8,428 nucleotides of DNA from Acidobacteriaceae bacterium. GTDB lineage: Bacteria; Acidobacteriota; Terriglobia; Terriglobales; Acidobacteriaceae. Under the pieces are notes generated by a model. That model searched no databases, was not told the DNA's origin, and saw only the letters and a program-made list of their open reading frames with translations. The translations under genes were made by a program, and so were the position numbers. Position 1 is the stretch's first letter. The number at the start of each line of letters is the position of its first letter. This document shows positions 1 through 5,895 of this stretch, piece by piece. The stretch covers positions 8,526 to 16,953 of the forward strand of contig PLYW01000143.1 of NCBI GenBank assembly GCA_003151875.1, given 5' to 3'.

Positions 1-563
1 ACGCCGGTCGCATCCACGGGATCGGTAACCGCATTCTCGACCGCATTCACTCTCTTCTCCGGACCCACGATGGTGATCTGCGAGGGATCGGCCTTCACCT
101 CGGTTATGCCATATCCGCTCAACAAGCTGCCGATGATGCGCGGCTGCACCTCAACCAGGCGCGTGGCACTGCGATCGAAACTGATGTGAAACGTTGCCGG
201 CGCCACCTGCATGACTTCGGCGTTGCGCGGCACATGGATTTGTTTCGGGGTGAGCTCGAAGGTCCGCTCGCCGGAAACTGCGCCCTGCAGATCGATGACG
301 GCGTGCACTTCGGAAGGGTCGATCTGGCGCAAGAAACGCTCAGGACCGCGCATGGTGATCTGGGCCTGCAAGGGGCCGTCGGAGTTCATGTCGAGATTGT
401 CGGGCGCATGATGAAACTCCAGCGGCACGGTCATGGGAATCTCGATGATGGGATCGCGCCCCACCACCCACCACATCAATACCGCGACTGCGAGCGCGAC
501 CATCTTGAGGCCGAAATTCTTCACGACATACTTGCCGAAGAAGTTGCGCAGGGAGGCGAGCAT
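1..563 (-). CDS. ybbR: YbbR-domain protein (CdaR-like), N-terminal part, cut by the window edge
   Basis: I translated this strand directly; 187 codons are open from the ATG at 563 down to the window edge, where the gene continues. A short basic N-terminus (MLASLRNFFGKYVVKNFGLK) leads into one membrane helix (about residues 20-34, MVALAVAVLMWWVV) followed by GRDP. The rest is beta-rich extracytoplasmic sequence with YbbR-type phrases such as residues around PLEFHHAPDNL and, near the edge, VTDPVDATG. This single-anchor plus YbbR-repeat layout matches CdaR, which in Firmicutes binds and modulates the diadenylate cyclase CdaA (known for that family; inferred here). The start lies 4 bases after the cdaA stop, with GGAG at 577-574 inside the end of cdaA, about 10 bases before the ATG, so the two are very likely co-translated. 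In many bacteria glmM follows; that would lie beyond base 1 and cannot be checked. Confidence 0.88.
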   Translation of the reverse strand, partial: MLASLRNFFGKYVVKNFGLKMVALAVAVLMWWVVGRDPIIEIPMTVPLEFHHAPDNLDMNSDGPLQAQITMRGPERFLRQIDPSEVHAVIDLQGAVSGERTFELTPKQIHVPRNAEVMQVAPATFHISFDRSATRLVEVQPRIIGSLLSGYGITEVKADPSQITIVGPEKRVNAVENAVTDPVDATG

Positions 564-567
564 GGCG

Positions 568-1446
568 TTAGCGCTCCGCTCCATCGGCCAGGTCCTGATT
601 GTTGCCTAGGCGCTCACGCTCGACTCCATGCTCGCCGGATGACAATTCGCGGTCGGTAATGATGGTGGGCAAGGTCGCCGCCGGTACATAGCGCCGCAGC
701 ACTTCGCTCAGCCGTTCGCGCAGGTACTCTACGGTAATGTCGTGCTCGATTTGTCCGCCCACCGCAATGCTGATGGAACCGGTTTCCTCCGACACCACCA
801 CCGAGATGGCGTCGGTCTCTTCGGTGATCCCGATGGCAGCGCGGTGGCGAGTGCCAAACTGGGTGGAGAGCACGGGATTCATGGAGAGCGGCAGGAAACA
901 GGCAGCCGCGGCAATACGGCCTTTTTGCACAATCACGGCGCCGTCATGCAAAGGCGCGCTAGGGCGGAAAATAGTGACCAGTAAGTCAAACGAGAGATTG
1001 GCGTCGAGGGGAACTCCGCTCTCGACAAACGTGCGCAGGCCAATCTCGCGCTCGATGACAATCAGCGCGCCGGTGAGGGTCTGGGAAAAATGATTGGCCG
1101 CCAGCACGATGTCTTCGTAGCTGTCGGTGCCATTGAACGCGCCACCGCGTGCGGACGACAGCCTCTGTCCCAGACGCGCCAAGGCGCGGCGGATTTCGGC
1201 GCCGAAGACGACGATGAGCGCGAAGATGGCATAGGGCAGCAGGTTGGTGATCAGCCAGTCCACCGTCTTCAGCGCTTCCAGGTGCGCGATCCAGAAGGCG
1301 AACCCCAGAATCACCACAGCCACCAACATAGGAATCGCGCGCGTGCCCTTAATGAGCTTGAGGAACTCGTAAACGAGAAATGCCACCACCAGAATATCGA
1401 AGACCGAAGTCATCGAGATTCGCGAAATGTAGTTGAGGCTTGGCAT
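568..1446 (-). CDS. cdaA: Membrane diadenylate cyclase CdaA (DisA_N/DAC domain)
   Basis: A 292-residue protein that condenses two ATP into cyclic di-AMP at the inner face of the membrane. Three hydrophobic helices occupy about residues 16-33, 38-53 and 62-82, followed by a cytosolic DAC domain from about 100 to 260. The diagnostic motifs are present: DGA at 168-170 (in SAPLHDGAVIV), GTRHRAA at 198-204, and the EE pair at 209-210, so the active site looks intact. The length is slightly above the usual 270-280 because of a polar, charged tail of about 30 residues. The ATG at 1446 has GGGGA 9 bases upstream; the alternative ATG at codon 12 has no ribosome binding site. The gene is coupled to ybbR by a 4-base gap. 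c-di-AMP in other bacteria controls potassium and osmolyte transport and cell-wall homeostasis; the targets in this organism are unknown. Confidence 0.95.
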   Translation of the reverse strand: MPSLNYISRISMTSVFDILVVAFLVYEFLKLIKGTRAIPMLVAVVILGFAFWIAHLEALKTVDWLITNLLPYAIFALIVVFGAEIRRALARLGQRLSSARGGAFNGTDSYEDIVLAANHFSQTLTGALIVIEREIGLRTFVESGVPLDANLSFDLLVTIFRPSAPLHDGAVIVQKGRIAAAACFLPLSMNPVLSTQFGTRHRAAIGITEETDAISVVVSEETGSISIAVGGQIEHDITVEYLRERLSEVLRRYVPAATLPTIITDRELSSGEHGVERERLGNNQDLADGAER

Positions 1447-1449
1447 TTT

Positions 1450-1463
1450 CGCGGTTCCCCGCG
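1450..1463 (-). promoter_or_regulatory. Short hairpin covering the cdaA ribosome binding site
   Basis: On the minus strand CGCGG (1463-1459), GGAA (1458-1455) and CCGCG (1454-1450) form a perfect 5-bp GC stem with a four-base loop. It ends 3 bases before the cdaA ATG and contains the only good Shine-Dalgarno candidate, GGGGA (1460-1456). If it forms in the mRNA it would lower translation initiation. The structure is seen in the sequence; a regulatory role is inference. Confidence 0.3.
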
Positions 1464-1490
1464 CGACCAGAGTCCGCGCTGAGTGCCTTC

Positions 1491-1520
1491 ATTCTAATGC
1501 AGAGCAAGAGAAGTGGTCAG
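1491..1520 (-). promoter_or_regulatory. Possible sigma-70-type promoter for cdaA-ybbR
   Basis: In the 140-base gap between xseA and cdaA, the minus strand carries CTGACC (1520-1515) and TAGAAT (1496-1491) with an 18-base spacer, about 45 bases before the cdaA ATG. Both boxes are imperfect, so this is only a candidate. The same gap holds a 10-base direct repeat TCGCGGTTCC (1449-1458 and 1546-1555 on the plus strand), whose meaning I cannot tell. No xseB-like small gene fits in the gap. Confidence 0.25.
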
Positions 1521-1586
1521 CAGATTAGTGGTTAGAGAATGCTAATCGCGGTTCCAATGCTGGCTTTGGGATGTCGCCTTCCACAA

Positions 1587-3038
1587 CTATCCATCGTCCG
1601 GTTCATCCTTGACGTGATCAACCTTTGCCGTGAACTCGCCGCGGCCGAGTTGGGCGCGGACACGGCTACCGGGCTTGAGCTGCGCCGCCTGTTTCACTAG
1701 GCGGCCCTGGTCATCGAAGACGAGCGCATAACCACGGGCCAGGATCGCCTTGGGCGAGAGGGCTTCCAAACTGCTGTGCAATTGCTGCCAGTGGCCGCGG
1801 CGGCGCAACAATACGGTTTCACTCGCGCGGCCCAAAGCGATCGTCAGCCCGTCGAGTTCGTTCCGTCGCCCAACCAACCGCCGCAGGAATGCGGAATGTA
1901 GCCCCGCAGTTTGTCCCTCGAGCTGGCGGCGCATCACGCCTAAGCGCACCCGAGGATCGTGGCGGCGGAGATGCGCGTCAACATCCACGAGACGGCGCGA
2001 GAGGTTTTTCAGCGCCTCCGCTTGCGACTGCGCCATGCGGAAGACCAGGTCGTCCACCCGCTGCTGACGGCGGGCAATGCTGTCGCGCATGCGCGCGAAG
2101 ACGGCATGCTGGGTGAGACGCGCAAGCGCATTGTGAGCGCGCAACACTTTGTAGTTCACGGCTTGCGCGAGGCGGTGACGCAGGGAAGCCAGCTTCTCGG
2201 CGAATTCCTGCTTCGACCCAATGACGAGTTCGGCCGCTGCCGAAGGAGTCGGCGCCCGGAGATCAGCGACGAAGTCGCAGATGGTGAAGTCGGTCTCGTG
2301 GCCTACGGCCGAGATCACGGGAACGTGCGCGGCCGCAATGGTGCGTGCCAGGCCTTCATCGTTGAAGGCGAAGAGGTCCTCGAACGAACCTCCGCCGCGC
2401 GCCACCACGATCACATCCACCTTGCCATGGCGATTGAAGTAGCGCACGCCCGCGCTGACTTCCGCGGCCGCGCTCTCGCCCTGCACTTGCGCGGGATAGA
2501 TAAGGACGCTAACCGACTCGTGCCGGCGGCGAAGAATGTTCAGAATATCCTGGATGGCGGCGCCGCGCGGAGAGGTCACCACGCCGATGCGCCGGGGCAA
2601 GGCTGGGATAGGCCGCTTGCGGCCGGGTTCAAACAATCCTTCGGCAGCCAGCTTGGCCTTCAATTGCTCGAAGGCAATCTGAAGCGCGCCCGCGCCCTTG
2701 GGCTCGAGGTGCTCGGCCTGAAACTGCAGGTCGCCGCGCTCGTCGTAAATGGTGACTCGACCGCGCGCGATAATCTGCAGGCCGTTCTCCGGACGAAAGC
2801 GTAACAGGCGCGCCTGGGTCCGCCACATCACCACCCGCAGTTGCGCCGAGCCATCCTTCAATGTGAAGTAAAGATGTCCGGACTCGGCAGGCCGGTAGTT
2901 GGAGATTTCGCCTTCCACGTAAATGTCGGTGAAGGCGCGCTCCACCTGGGTGCGCACCGCGGCGACCAGCTCGCGCACCGGATAGATCTTGCGCGACGGC
3001 GCCTGGAAGGCCAGCCCGAGTTGTTGCGTGTCGGCCAT
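1587..3038 (-). CDS. xseA: Exodeoxyribonuclease VII large subunit XseA
   Basis: The large, catalytic subunit of exonuclease VII, which degrades single-stranded DNA from both ends to short oligonucleotides in the cytosol. With the ATG at 3038 the protein is 483 residues, close to the usual 400-460. An N-terminal OB-fold (about 15-115) contains GEISNY (43-48) and HLYFTLKD (55-62). The nuclease domain follows with GVVTSPRGAAIQDI (152-165), RGGGSFEDL (214-222), GHETD (246-250) and RAPTPSAAAE (261-270). A helical, arginine-rich segment (about 280-425) leads to the C-terminal LSPKAILARGYALV region (427 onward). The frame stays open 39 codons further upstream to 3155, but that stretch encodes a heptamer repeat and low-quality sequence, so I place the start at MADTQQLG. 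No clear Shine-Dalgarno precedes it. The partner gene xseB is not adjacent. Confidence 0.96.
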   Translation of the reverse strand: MADTQQLGLAFQAPSRKIYPVRELVAAVRTQVERAFTDIYVEGEISNYRPAESGHLYFTLKDGSAQLRVVMWRTQARLLRFRPENGLQIIARGRVTIYDERGDLQFQAEHLEPKGAGALQIAFEQLKAKLAAEGLFEPGRKRPIPALPRRIGVVTSPRGAAIQDILNILRRRHESVSVLIYPAQVQGESAAAEVSAGVRYFNRHGKVDVIVVARGGGSFEDLFAFNDEGLARTIAAAHVPVISAVGHETDFTICDFVADLRAPTPSAAAELVIGSKQEFAEKLASLRHRLAQAVNYKVLRAHNALARLTQHAVFARMRDSIARRQQRVDDLVFRMAQSQAEALKNLSRRLVDVDAHLRRHDPRVRLGVMRRQLEGQTAGLHSAFLRRLVGRRNELDGLTIALGRASETVLLRRRGHWQQLHSSLEALSPKAILARGYALVFDDQGRLVKQAAQLKPGSRVRAQLGRGEFTAKVDHVKDEPDDG

Positions 3039-3084
3039 GGGAAGAGCGTCTGGAGGCAGTGTATCGCAAGGGCGGGACGCTGTT

Positions 3085-3105
3085 CGCTCCTCGCTATTCG
3101 CTAGA
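3085..3105. repeat. Heptamer repeat array, three units (CGCTATT orientation)
   Basis: Three adjacent 7-base units: CGCTCCT (3085-3091), CGCTATT (3092-3098) and CGCTAGA (3099-3105). They are degenerate copies of the reverse complement of AATAGCG, the unit repeated at 3356-3397. The array lies between xseA and the small membrane gene. On the minus strand it reads through the open frame upstream of the true xseA start. Confidence 0.6.
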
Positions 3106-3120
3106 GGTGGGCGCGAACAG

Positions 3121-3357
3121 CTAGCCCCTGAGGTGAAGGATGGCAGCACCCGCACAGCCGACCACTATGGTCCCAAGCAGGAACCATTTTGGAATAGGAA
3201 TGCCGACGATGCCCAGCACCACGGCGCCGACCGCTATGAGAATGCCAGCGACCTTTATCATGCGAACGGGTCCGGAATGCGGCGGCTGTATGTCGGGTTT
3301 CTTCACGAAGCCAATTGTCTCACCATCAGGGGGCTCATTTGCGATACCTACTCCCAA
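3121..3357 (-). CDS. Small two-helix membrane protein, function unknown
   Basis: An open frame of 78 codons that I do not recognise. A hydrophilic N-terminal part rich in proline (NEPPDGETIG, then KKPDIQPPHSGPVR) is followed by two predicted membrane helices, about residues 34-54 and 57-77, separated by a short IPIPKW turn; it ends HLRG. This amphipathic layout and orderly composition suggest a real gene on the same strand as its neighbours. The start is uncertain: TTG at 3357 gives the full length but touches the heptamer array and lacks a Shine-Dalgarno; GTG at 3306 (codon 18) has a weak GGTGAG 12 bases upstream; ATG at 3261 (codon 33) would keep only the helices. It lies 82 bases upstream of the xseA start and 50 bases downstream of the DUF2905 gene, flanked by inverted heptamer arrays. 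No function is proposed. Confidence 0.5.
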   Translation of the reverse strand: MGVGIANEPPDGETIGFVKKPDIQPPHSGPVRMIKVAGILIAVGAVVLGIVGIPIPKWFLLGTIVVGCAGAAILHLRG

Positions 3358-3397
3358 TAGCGAAGAGCGAAAAGCAAATAGCGAATAGCGAATAGCG
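3356..3397. repeat. Heptamer repeat array, six units (AATAGCG orientation)
   Basis: Six tandem 7-base units starting at 3356: AATAGCG, AAGAGCG, AAAAGCA, then three perfect AATAGCG copies (3377-3397). Four of six units are exact. The array fills most of the gap between the DUF2905 gene and the small membrane gene. The first 16 bases (3356-3371) match the reverse complement of the array near 3083-3098 with one mismatch, so the two arrays are inverted with respect to each other. Confidence 0.8.
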
Positions 3398-3407
3398 AAC
3401 CGCGGCC

Positions 3408-3632
3408 TTACCGCCGCATCCGATTCACGACGTACAACACCAGCGACAGGATCGCGCTTAGCAGAATGGAAGTGGCCAGGGGGAAATAGAAGGTCGTGTT
3501 CTTGCCGCGATAGACGATGTCGCCTGGCAATCGTCCAAGGGGCAGGTTCGCCTTGCCCGCGAGGATGACGACGATCCCGATCACGAGCAGCAGCCCACCA
3601 ATAAAAATCAGCATGCGCCCAAGGTCGCCCAT
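3408..3632 (-). CDS. DUF2905 family small membrane protein
   Basis: A 74-residue protein matching the DUF2905 pattern over its whole length: MGDLGRMLIFIGG start, first membrane helix about residues 7-25, the conserved loop LPLGRLPGDI (30-39), then a second helix starting at FYFPLATSI (48-56) and running to about 70, with a basic tail NRMRR. The family is widespread, sits in the cytoplasmic membrane and has no established function. The ATG at 3632 gives the family's usual N-terminus, although no clear Shine-Dalgarno precedes it; ATG at codon 7 is an alternative. It lies 85 bases downstream of the Uma2 gene on the same strand and may share a transcript with the genes below it, but the heptamer array interrupts the spacing. 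Confidence 0.9.
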   Translation of the reverse strand: MGDLGRMLIFIGGLLLVIGIVVILAGKANLPLGRLPGDIVYRGKNTTFYFPLATSILLSAILSLVLYVVNRMRR

Positions 3633-3717
3633 GGCATTAGATTAAATCAGGTCACAGCGGAATCGCAGAATACAGATCGGGCACAACAACAGCGCTCCAG
3701 TTTCGGTTGGCGGTTTT

Positions 3718-4242
3718 TTACGACGCCGGTTCGATCTGCTTGAAGAGTTCGTTCAAAACCAGACGGATGGGCGTGCCGGGAACGGTTAGAATGCCGCTCT
3801 CCGGTTCCTGAAAACCGGTCCGGTTGCAGATGTAAGCGCGTCGGGTACCGGGATCGAGAATCCAGATATGCTGTACGCCAAAGTTCAGATAGTCATCACC
3901 CCGCTCCCTCATGCTACGGAGGGTGTCGTCCTTCGAAAGAACTTCGATCAGGATCAGCGGAGGCGTAGTGACGATCGGCTCGCGTAGTTGATCCGATCCT
4001 AGGACGGTTACATCGGGAACCCGAAAGCGAGTTGGCGCTACCTGCACGCGCTGGGCAACAAGCGGCAAGATGTTCCATTCTTTTTGTCTCATCCAGAACC
4101 AGGCTGAGACAGCGCTTTGCAAAAGGCTGTGTTCGAGTTCTCCCAGGTTCCTCTCACACAAGGCACCGTCAAGGAACTCCCGGTCCGGCCGGTAGCAGGT
4201 CGCCAGATATTCCTGCATCGAGAGTAAGGTTGCGCTCGACAT
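3718..4242 (-). CDS. Uma2 family (DUF820) restriction-endonuclease-fold protein
   Basis: With the ATG at 4242 this is a 174-residue protein of the Uma2/DUF820 family, which has a PD-(D/E)XK nuclease fold; biological substrates are mostly unknown. The N-terminus MSSATLLSMQEYLATC followed by DREFLDGAL (20-28) and LEHSLLQ (37-43) is typical. The catalytic core is visible as PDVTVLG with D77, then PPLILIEVLS with E100 and, shortly after, K104. A conserved YLNFGVQHIWILDP segment (119-131) follows. The metal-binding acidic residues are therefore retained. The frame extends upstream to 4383, but those 47 codons do not look like the family and run into the divergent promoter region. ATG at codon 9 is another possible start. 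A purine-rich stretch (GAGAGGCGAGA) precedes the chosen ATG. It is a single copy with no visible transposase or toxin partner. Confidence 0.88.
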   Translation of the reverse strand: MSSATLLSMQEYLATCYRPDREFLDGALCERNLGELEHSLLQSAVSAWFWMRQKEWNILPLVAQRVQVAPTRFRVPDVTVLGSDQLREPIVTTPPLILIEVLSKDDTLRSMRERGDDYLNFGVQHIWILDPGTRRAYICNRTGFQEPESGILTVPGTPIRLVLNELFKQIEPAS

Positions 4243-4350
4243 TAGACGTCTCGCCTCTCGAATTATGCACCGATTTGAATGAGCGGCCAAGGCGTTTTGG
4301 CTGGCCAGGCTCGTAGTTTGCCTTCTGTCGATAGCTCCCCGCCACCCTTC

Positions 4351-4359
4351 TGGTATGCT
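4351..4359 (+). promoter_or_regulatory. Possible extended -10 promoter of the isoaspartyl peptidase gene
   Basis: TGGTATGCT resembles an extended -10 element (TGn plus TATGCT at 4354-4359), roughly 50 bases upstream of the proposed TTG start. No good -35 box is visible at 16-18 bases upstream. The ATG within TATGCT is the longest-frame start of the downstream gene, which argues against using that ATG. An 8-base palindrome AGACGTCT (4244-4251) lies in the same divergent region next to the Uma2 start. Confidence 0.3.
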
Positions 4360-4408
4360 CTTTGGTTTGCCCTGCGGCAACAATCACATCGCAACGAAAG
4401 GTGCGGCA

Positions 4409-5335
4409 TTGGCTGTCGATCCTGTAATGCTGGTCCACGGCGGAGCGTGGGCAATTCCCGACGAGGCGCTCGACGCGCACTTGCATGGAGTGGAAGCCGC
4501 GGCCGCTCAAGGCTGGCAGGTGCTGCAACGCGGCGGGAGCTGCCTGGATGCGGTGGAAGCGGCGGTGGTCGCGATGGAAGAGGACGAGGCCTTCGACGCC
4601 GGTCGCGGTTCGTTCCTCAACATGGATGGCCGGGTGCAACTGGATGCGCTGATGATGGAGGGAGCGACGCTGCGCGCCGGGGGTGTGGGCTGCGTGGAGC
4701 ACATCCGCAATCCCATCCGCGCCGCCAAGAAGGTGCTGACCGAGAGCCCGCATGTGTACTTCGTCGGGACCGGAGCAGAGAGTTTCGCTCAGCAGCACGG
4801 CATCGAGTTATGTTCCAACGACGAACTGGTCATCGAGCGTGAGGTGCTGCGCCTGCGCGAAGCCAAGAAGCAGAGTTACCTCGAGATGCCCGACGAATTC
4901 GGCCCCATGCGCTCGAGCGACACCGTGGGGGCCGTGGCCCTCGATCGGGACGGCAACATTGCAGCGGCCACTTCGACCGGGGGAACGCTGAACAAGGCTC
5001 CCGGACGGGTGGGCGATTCCTCGCTGATCGGCTGCGGCTGCTATGCCGACAACCGCAGCGCGGCGGTTTCCACGACCGGCTGGGGCGAACCAATGATGAA
5101 ATTGGTGCTCAGCAAGTGGGCGGCCGACCGTGTGGAGGATGGGTTGGCTCCGCAAGAGGCGGCGCAACGCGCGTTGTACTACCTGAAAGCCCGCCTGAAC
5201 GGCCACGGGGGCATCATCATCGTGGATGTCAGAGGAAGAATTGGCTTGGCCCACAATACGCCTCGCATGGCATGGTCTTTGACCACCAAAGACGGCGTTT
5301 CCTCGGGCATCGACGTCAGCACGACGAGTCCTTAA
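4409..5335 (+). CDS. Isoaspartyl peptidase / L-asparaginase (Ntn-hydrolase, family T2)
   Basis: A 308-residue precursor of the plant-type asparaginase family, which self-cleaves into two subunits and hydrolyses beta-aspartyl dipeptides and often L-asparagine. HGGAW sits at residues 10-14. The cleavage site and nucleophile is T172 in SDTVGAVALD. The substrate-binding GRVGDSSLIGCG (199-210) and TGWGE (223-227) motifs are present, so the enzyme looks active. No signal peptide is evident, so it is probably cytoplasmic. I prefer TTG at 4409 because AAAGGTG (4396-4402) lies 6 bases upstream. The ATG at 4355 would add 18 atypical residues and has no ribosome binding site; ATG at 4427 would begin inside the first strand (MLVHGGAW). 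The gene is divergent from Uma2 and appears monocistronic. It could serve in recycling isoaspartyl-damaged peptides or in asparagine use. Confidence 0.93.
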   Translation: MAVDPVMLVHGGAWAIPDEALDAHLHGVEAAAAQGWQVLQRGGSCLDAVEAAVVAMEEDEAFDAGRGSFLNMDGRVQLDALMMEGATLRAGGVGCVEHIRNPIRAAKKVLTESPHVYFVGTGAESFAQQHGIELCSNDELVIEREVLRLREAKKQSYLEMPDEFGPMRSSDTVGAVALDRDGNIAAATSTGGTLNKAPGRVGDSSLIGCGCYADNRSAAVSTTGWGEPMMKLVLSKWAADRVEDGLAPQEAAQRALYYLKARLNGHGGIIIVDVRGRIGLAHNTPRMAWSLTTKDGVSSGIDVSTTSP

Positions 5336-5801
5336 CGCCTACCTTCATTTTGCTTACTTTATTGCCTCTTGCGAAAGTGCCGCTCTACCCGCAGTCGCCG
5401 GGGAGTTCCTTGTCACGTTGCCCTGGATCATCCATCACAGACAAACCTCCTAAGTAGTCGCAGCATTTGGCCAGGTGCTGGCTGATAATCCGCGAGCGAA
5501 CAAACCGGCCACTGGAACCAGGATGACGCTGCGGCAGGCGTTGACTGACCACTGGGATTGGGTCAGGTTATCCCGCTCGGCAGGGGATGAAGAAGCTGCT
5601 GCAAGCTGGGCTGATTAGCTATGACCAGTGGCGGACCACAGGTAACCGCGGCGCCCTTGGTCCCAACATTCCACGCCCGCTTAACTCCCTTTTACTTCAT
5701 GCCATGCTGCCGGTTTTCACCGCGGTACCGGCGCCTAACCCGCCTTTTTCTTTCAGTACGAGCCCGGATGATCGGCAAAGGCCAACAGGAGAGAAACAAG
5801 C
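5336..5801. other. Long gap with no recognisable protein gene
   Basis: About 466 bases between the isoaspartyl peptidase stop and the candidate leader ORF. I see no RNA gene, transposon end or clear terminator. A 72-codon frame (5587-5805) begins MKKLLQAGLISYDQW but turns proline-rich and unlike a folded protein; its upstream GCAGGGG abuts the ATG, too close for a normal ribosome binding site. Its TGA overlaps the ATG of the leader ORF (ATGA). A 31-codon frame (5523-5618) begins MTLRQALTDHW. Neither is convincing. The region presumably holds the sulfatase promoter, but I could not identify one with confidence. Confidence 0.5.
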
Positions 5802-5873
5802 ATGAGGCTGGTTAGGCAGAAGTTTAGCTGCCAGCCAGGTCGTCAACATACAGCGTGGCCGCACCCACGCTAG
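5802..5873 (+). CDS. Candidate leader peptide upstream of the sulfatase
   Basis: A 23-residue ORF, beginning MRLVRQKFSCQPGRQHTA and ending WPHPR, preceded by the best Shine-Dalgarno of the region, CAGGAGAG (5786-5793), with an 8-base spacer. It stops at TAG 22 bases before the sulfatase ATG. The peptide is strongly basic, with one cysteine at residue 10, and has no known domain. A hairpin lies inside it, and its final codons contain ACCC (5863-5866), which can pair with the GGGT (5885-5888) just before the sulfatase start. I infer a possible translational leader controlling the sulfatase; short basic cysteine-containing leader ORFs are known upstream of sulfur genes in actinobacteria, but no similarity is claimed. 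It could also be a chance ORF. Confidence 0.35.
   Translation: MRLVRQKFSCQPGRQHTAWPHPR
5808..5838 (+). promoter_or_regulatory. RNA hairpin inside the candidate leader ORF
   Basis: CTGG (5808-5811) pairs with CCAG (5835-5838) and GGCAG (5815-5819) with CTGCC (5828-5832), giving 9 base pairs around a small internal loop and an 8-base apical loop. An alternative pairing, GGCTGG (5806-5811) with CCAGCC (5831-5836), competes with it. There is no following U-run, so this is not a simple intrinsic terminator. Its function is unknown; it may act with leader translation. Confidence 0.35.
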
Positions 5874-5895
5874 AACAATTTTGGGGGTAAGACTT

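Noticed and set aside
186..659. 157-codon open frame on the plus strand
   Set aside because: Antisense to ybbR and the end of cdaA; histidine- and arginine-rich shadow translation with no domain.
1959..2804. 281-codon open frame on the plus strand
   Set aside because: It lies wholly antisense to xseA, whose protein carries all the family motifs; the plus-strand translation has no recognisable domain and is a codon-bias shadow of GC-rich coding DNA.
3356..3397. Tandem repeats considered as a CRISPR array
   Set aside because: Units are 7 bases and directly abutting, without spacers, and no cas gene is near.
3711..3720. T-run after the Uma2/DUF2905 gap considered as a terminator
   Set aside because: The T-run is on the plus strand while the adjacent genes run on the minus strand, and no stem precedes it.
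4355..4408. Upstream ATG giving an 18-residue longer isoaspartyl peptidase
   Set aside because: No ribosome binding site, atypical extra residues, and the ATG lies in a possible -10 element; TTG at 4409 has a well-spaced AAAGGTG.
5587..5805. 72-codon ORF starting MKKLLQAG
   Set aside because: The purine-rich stretch abuts the ATG, the second half is proline-rich and unlike a folded protein, and no family is recognised; mentioned only for its ATGA overlap with the leader ORF.
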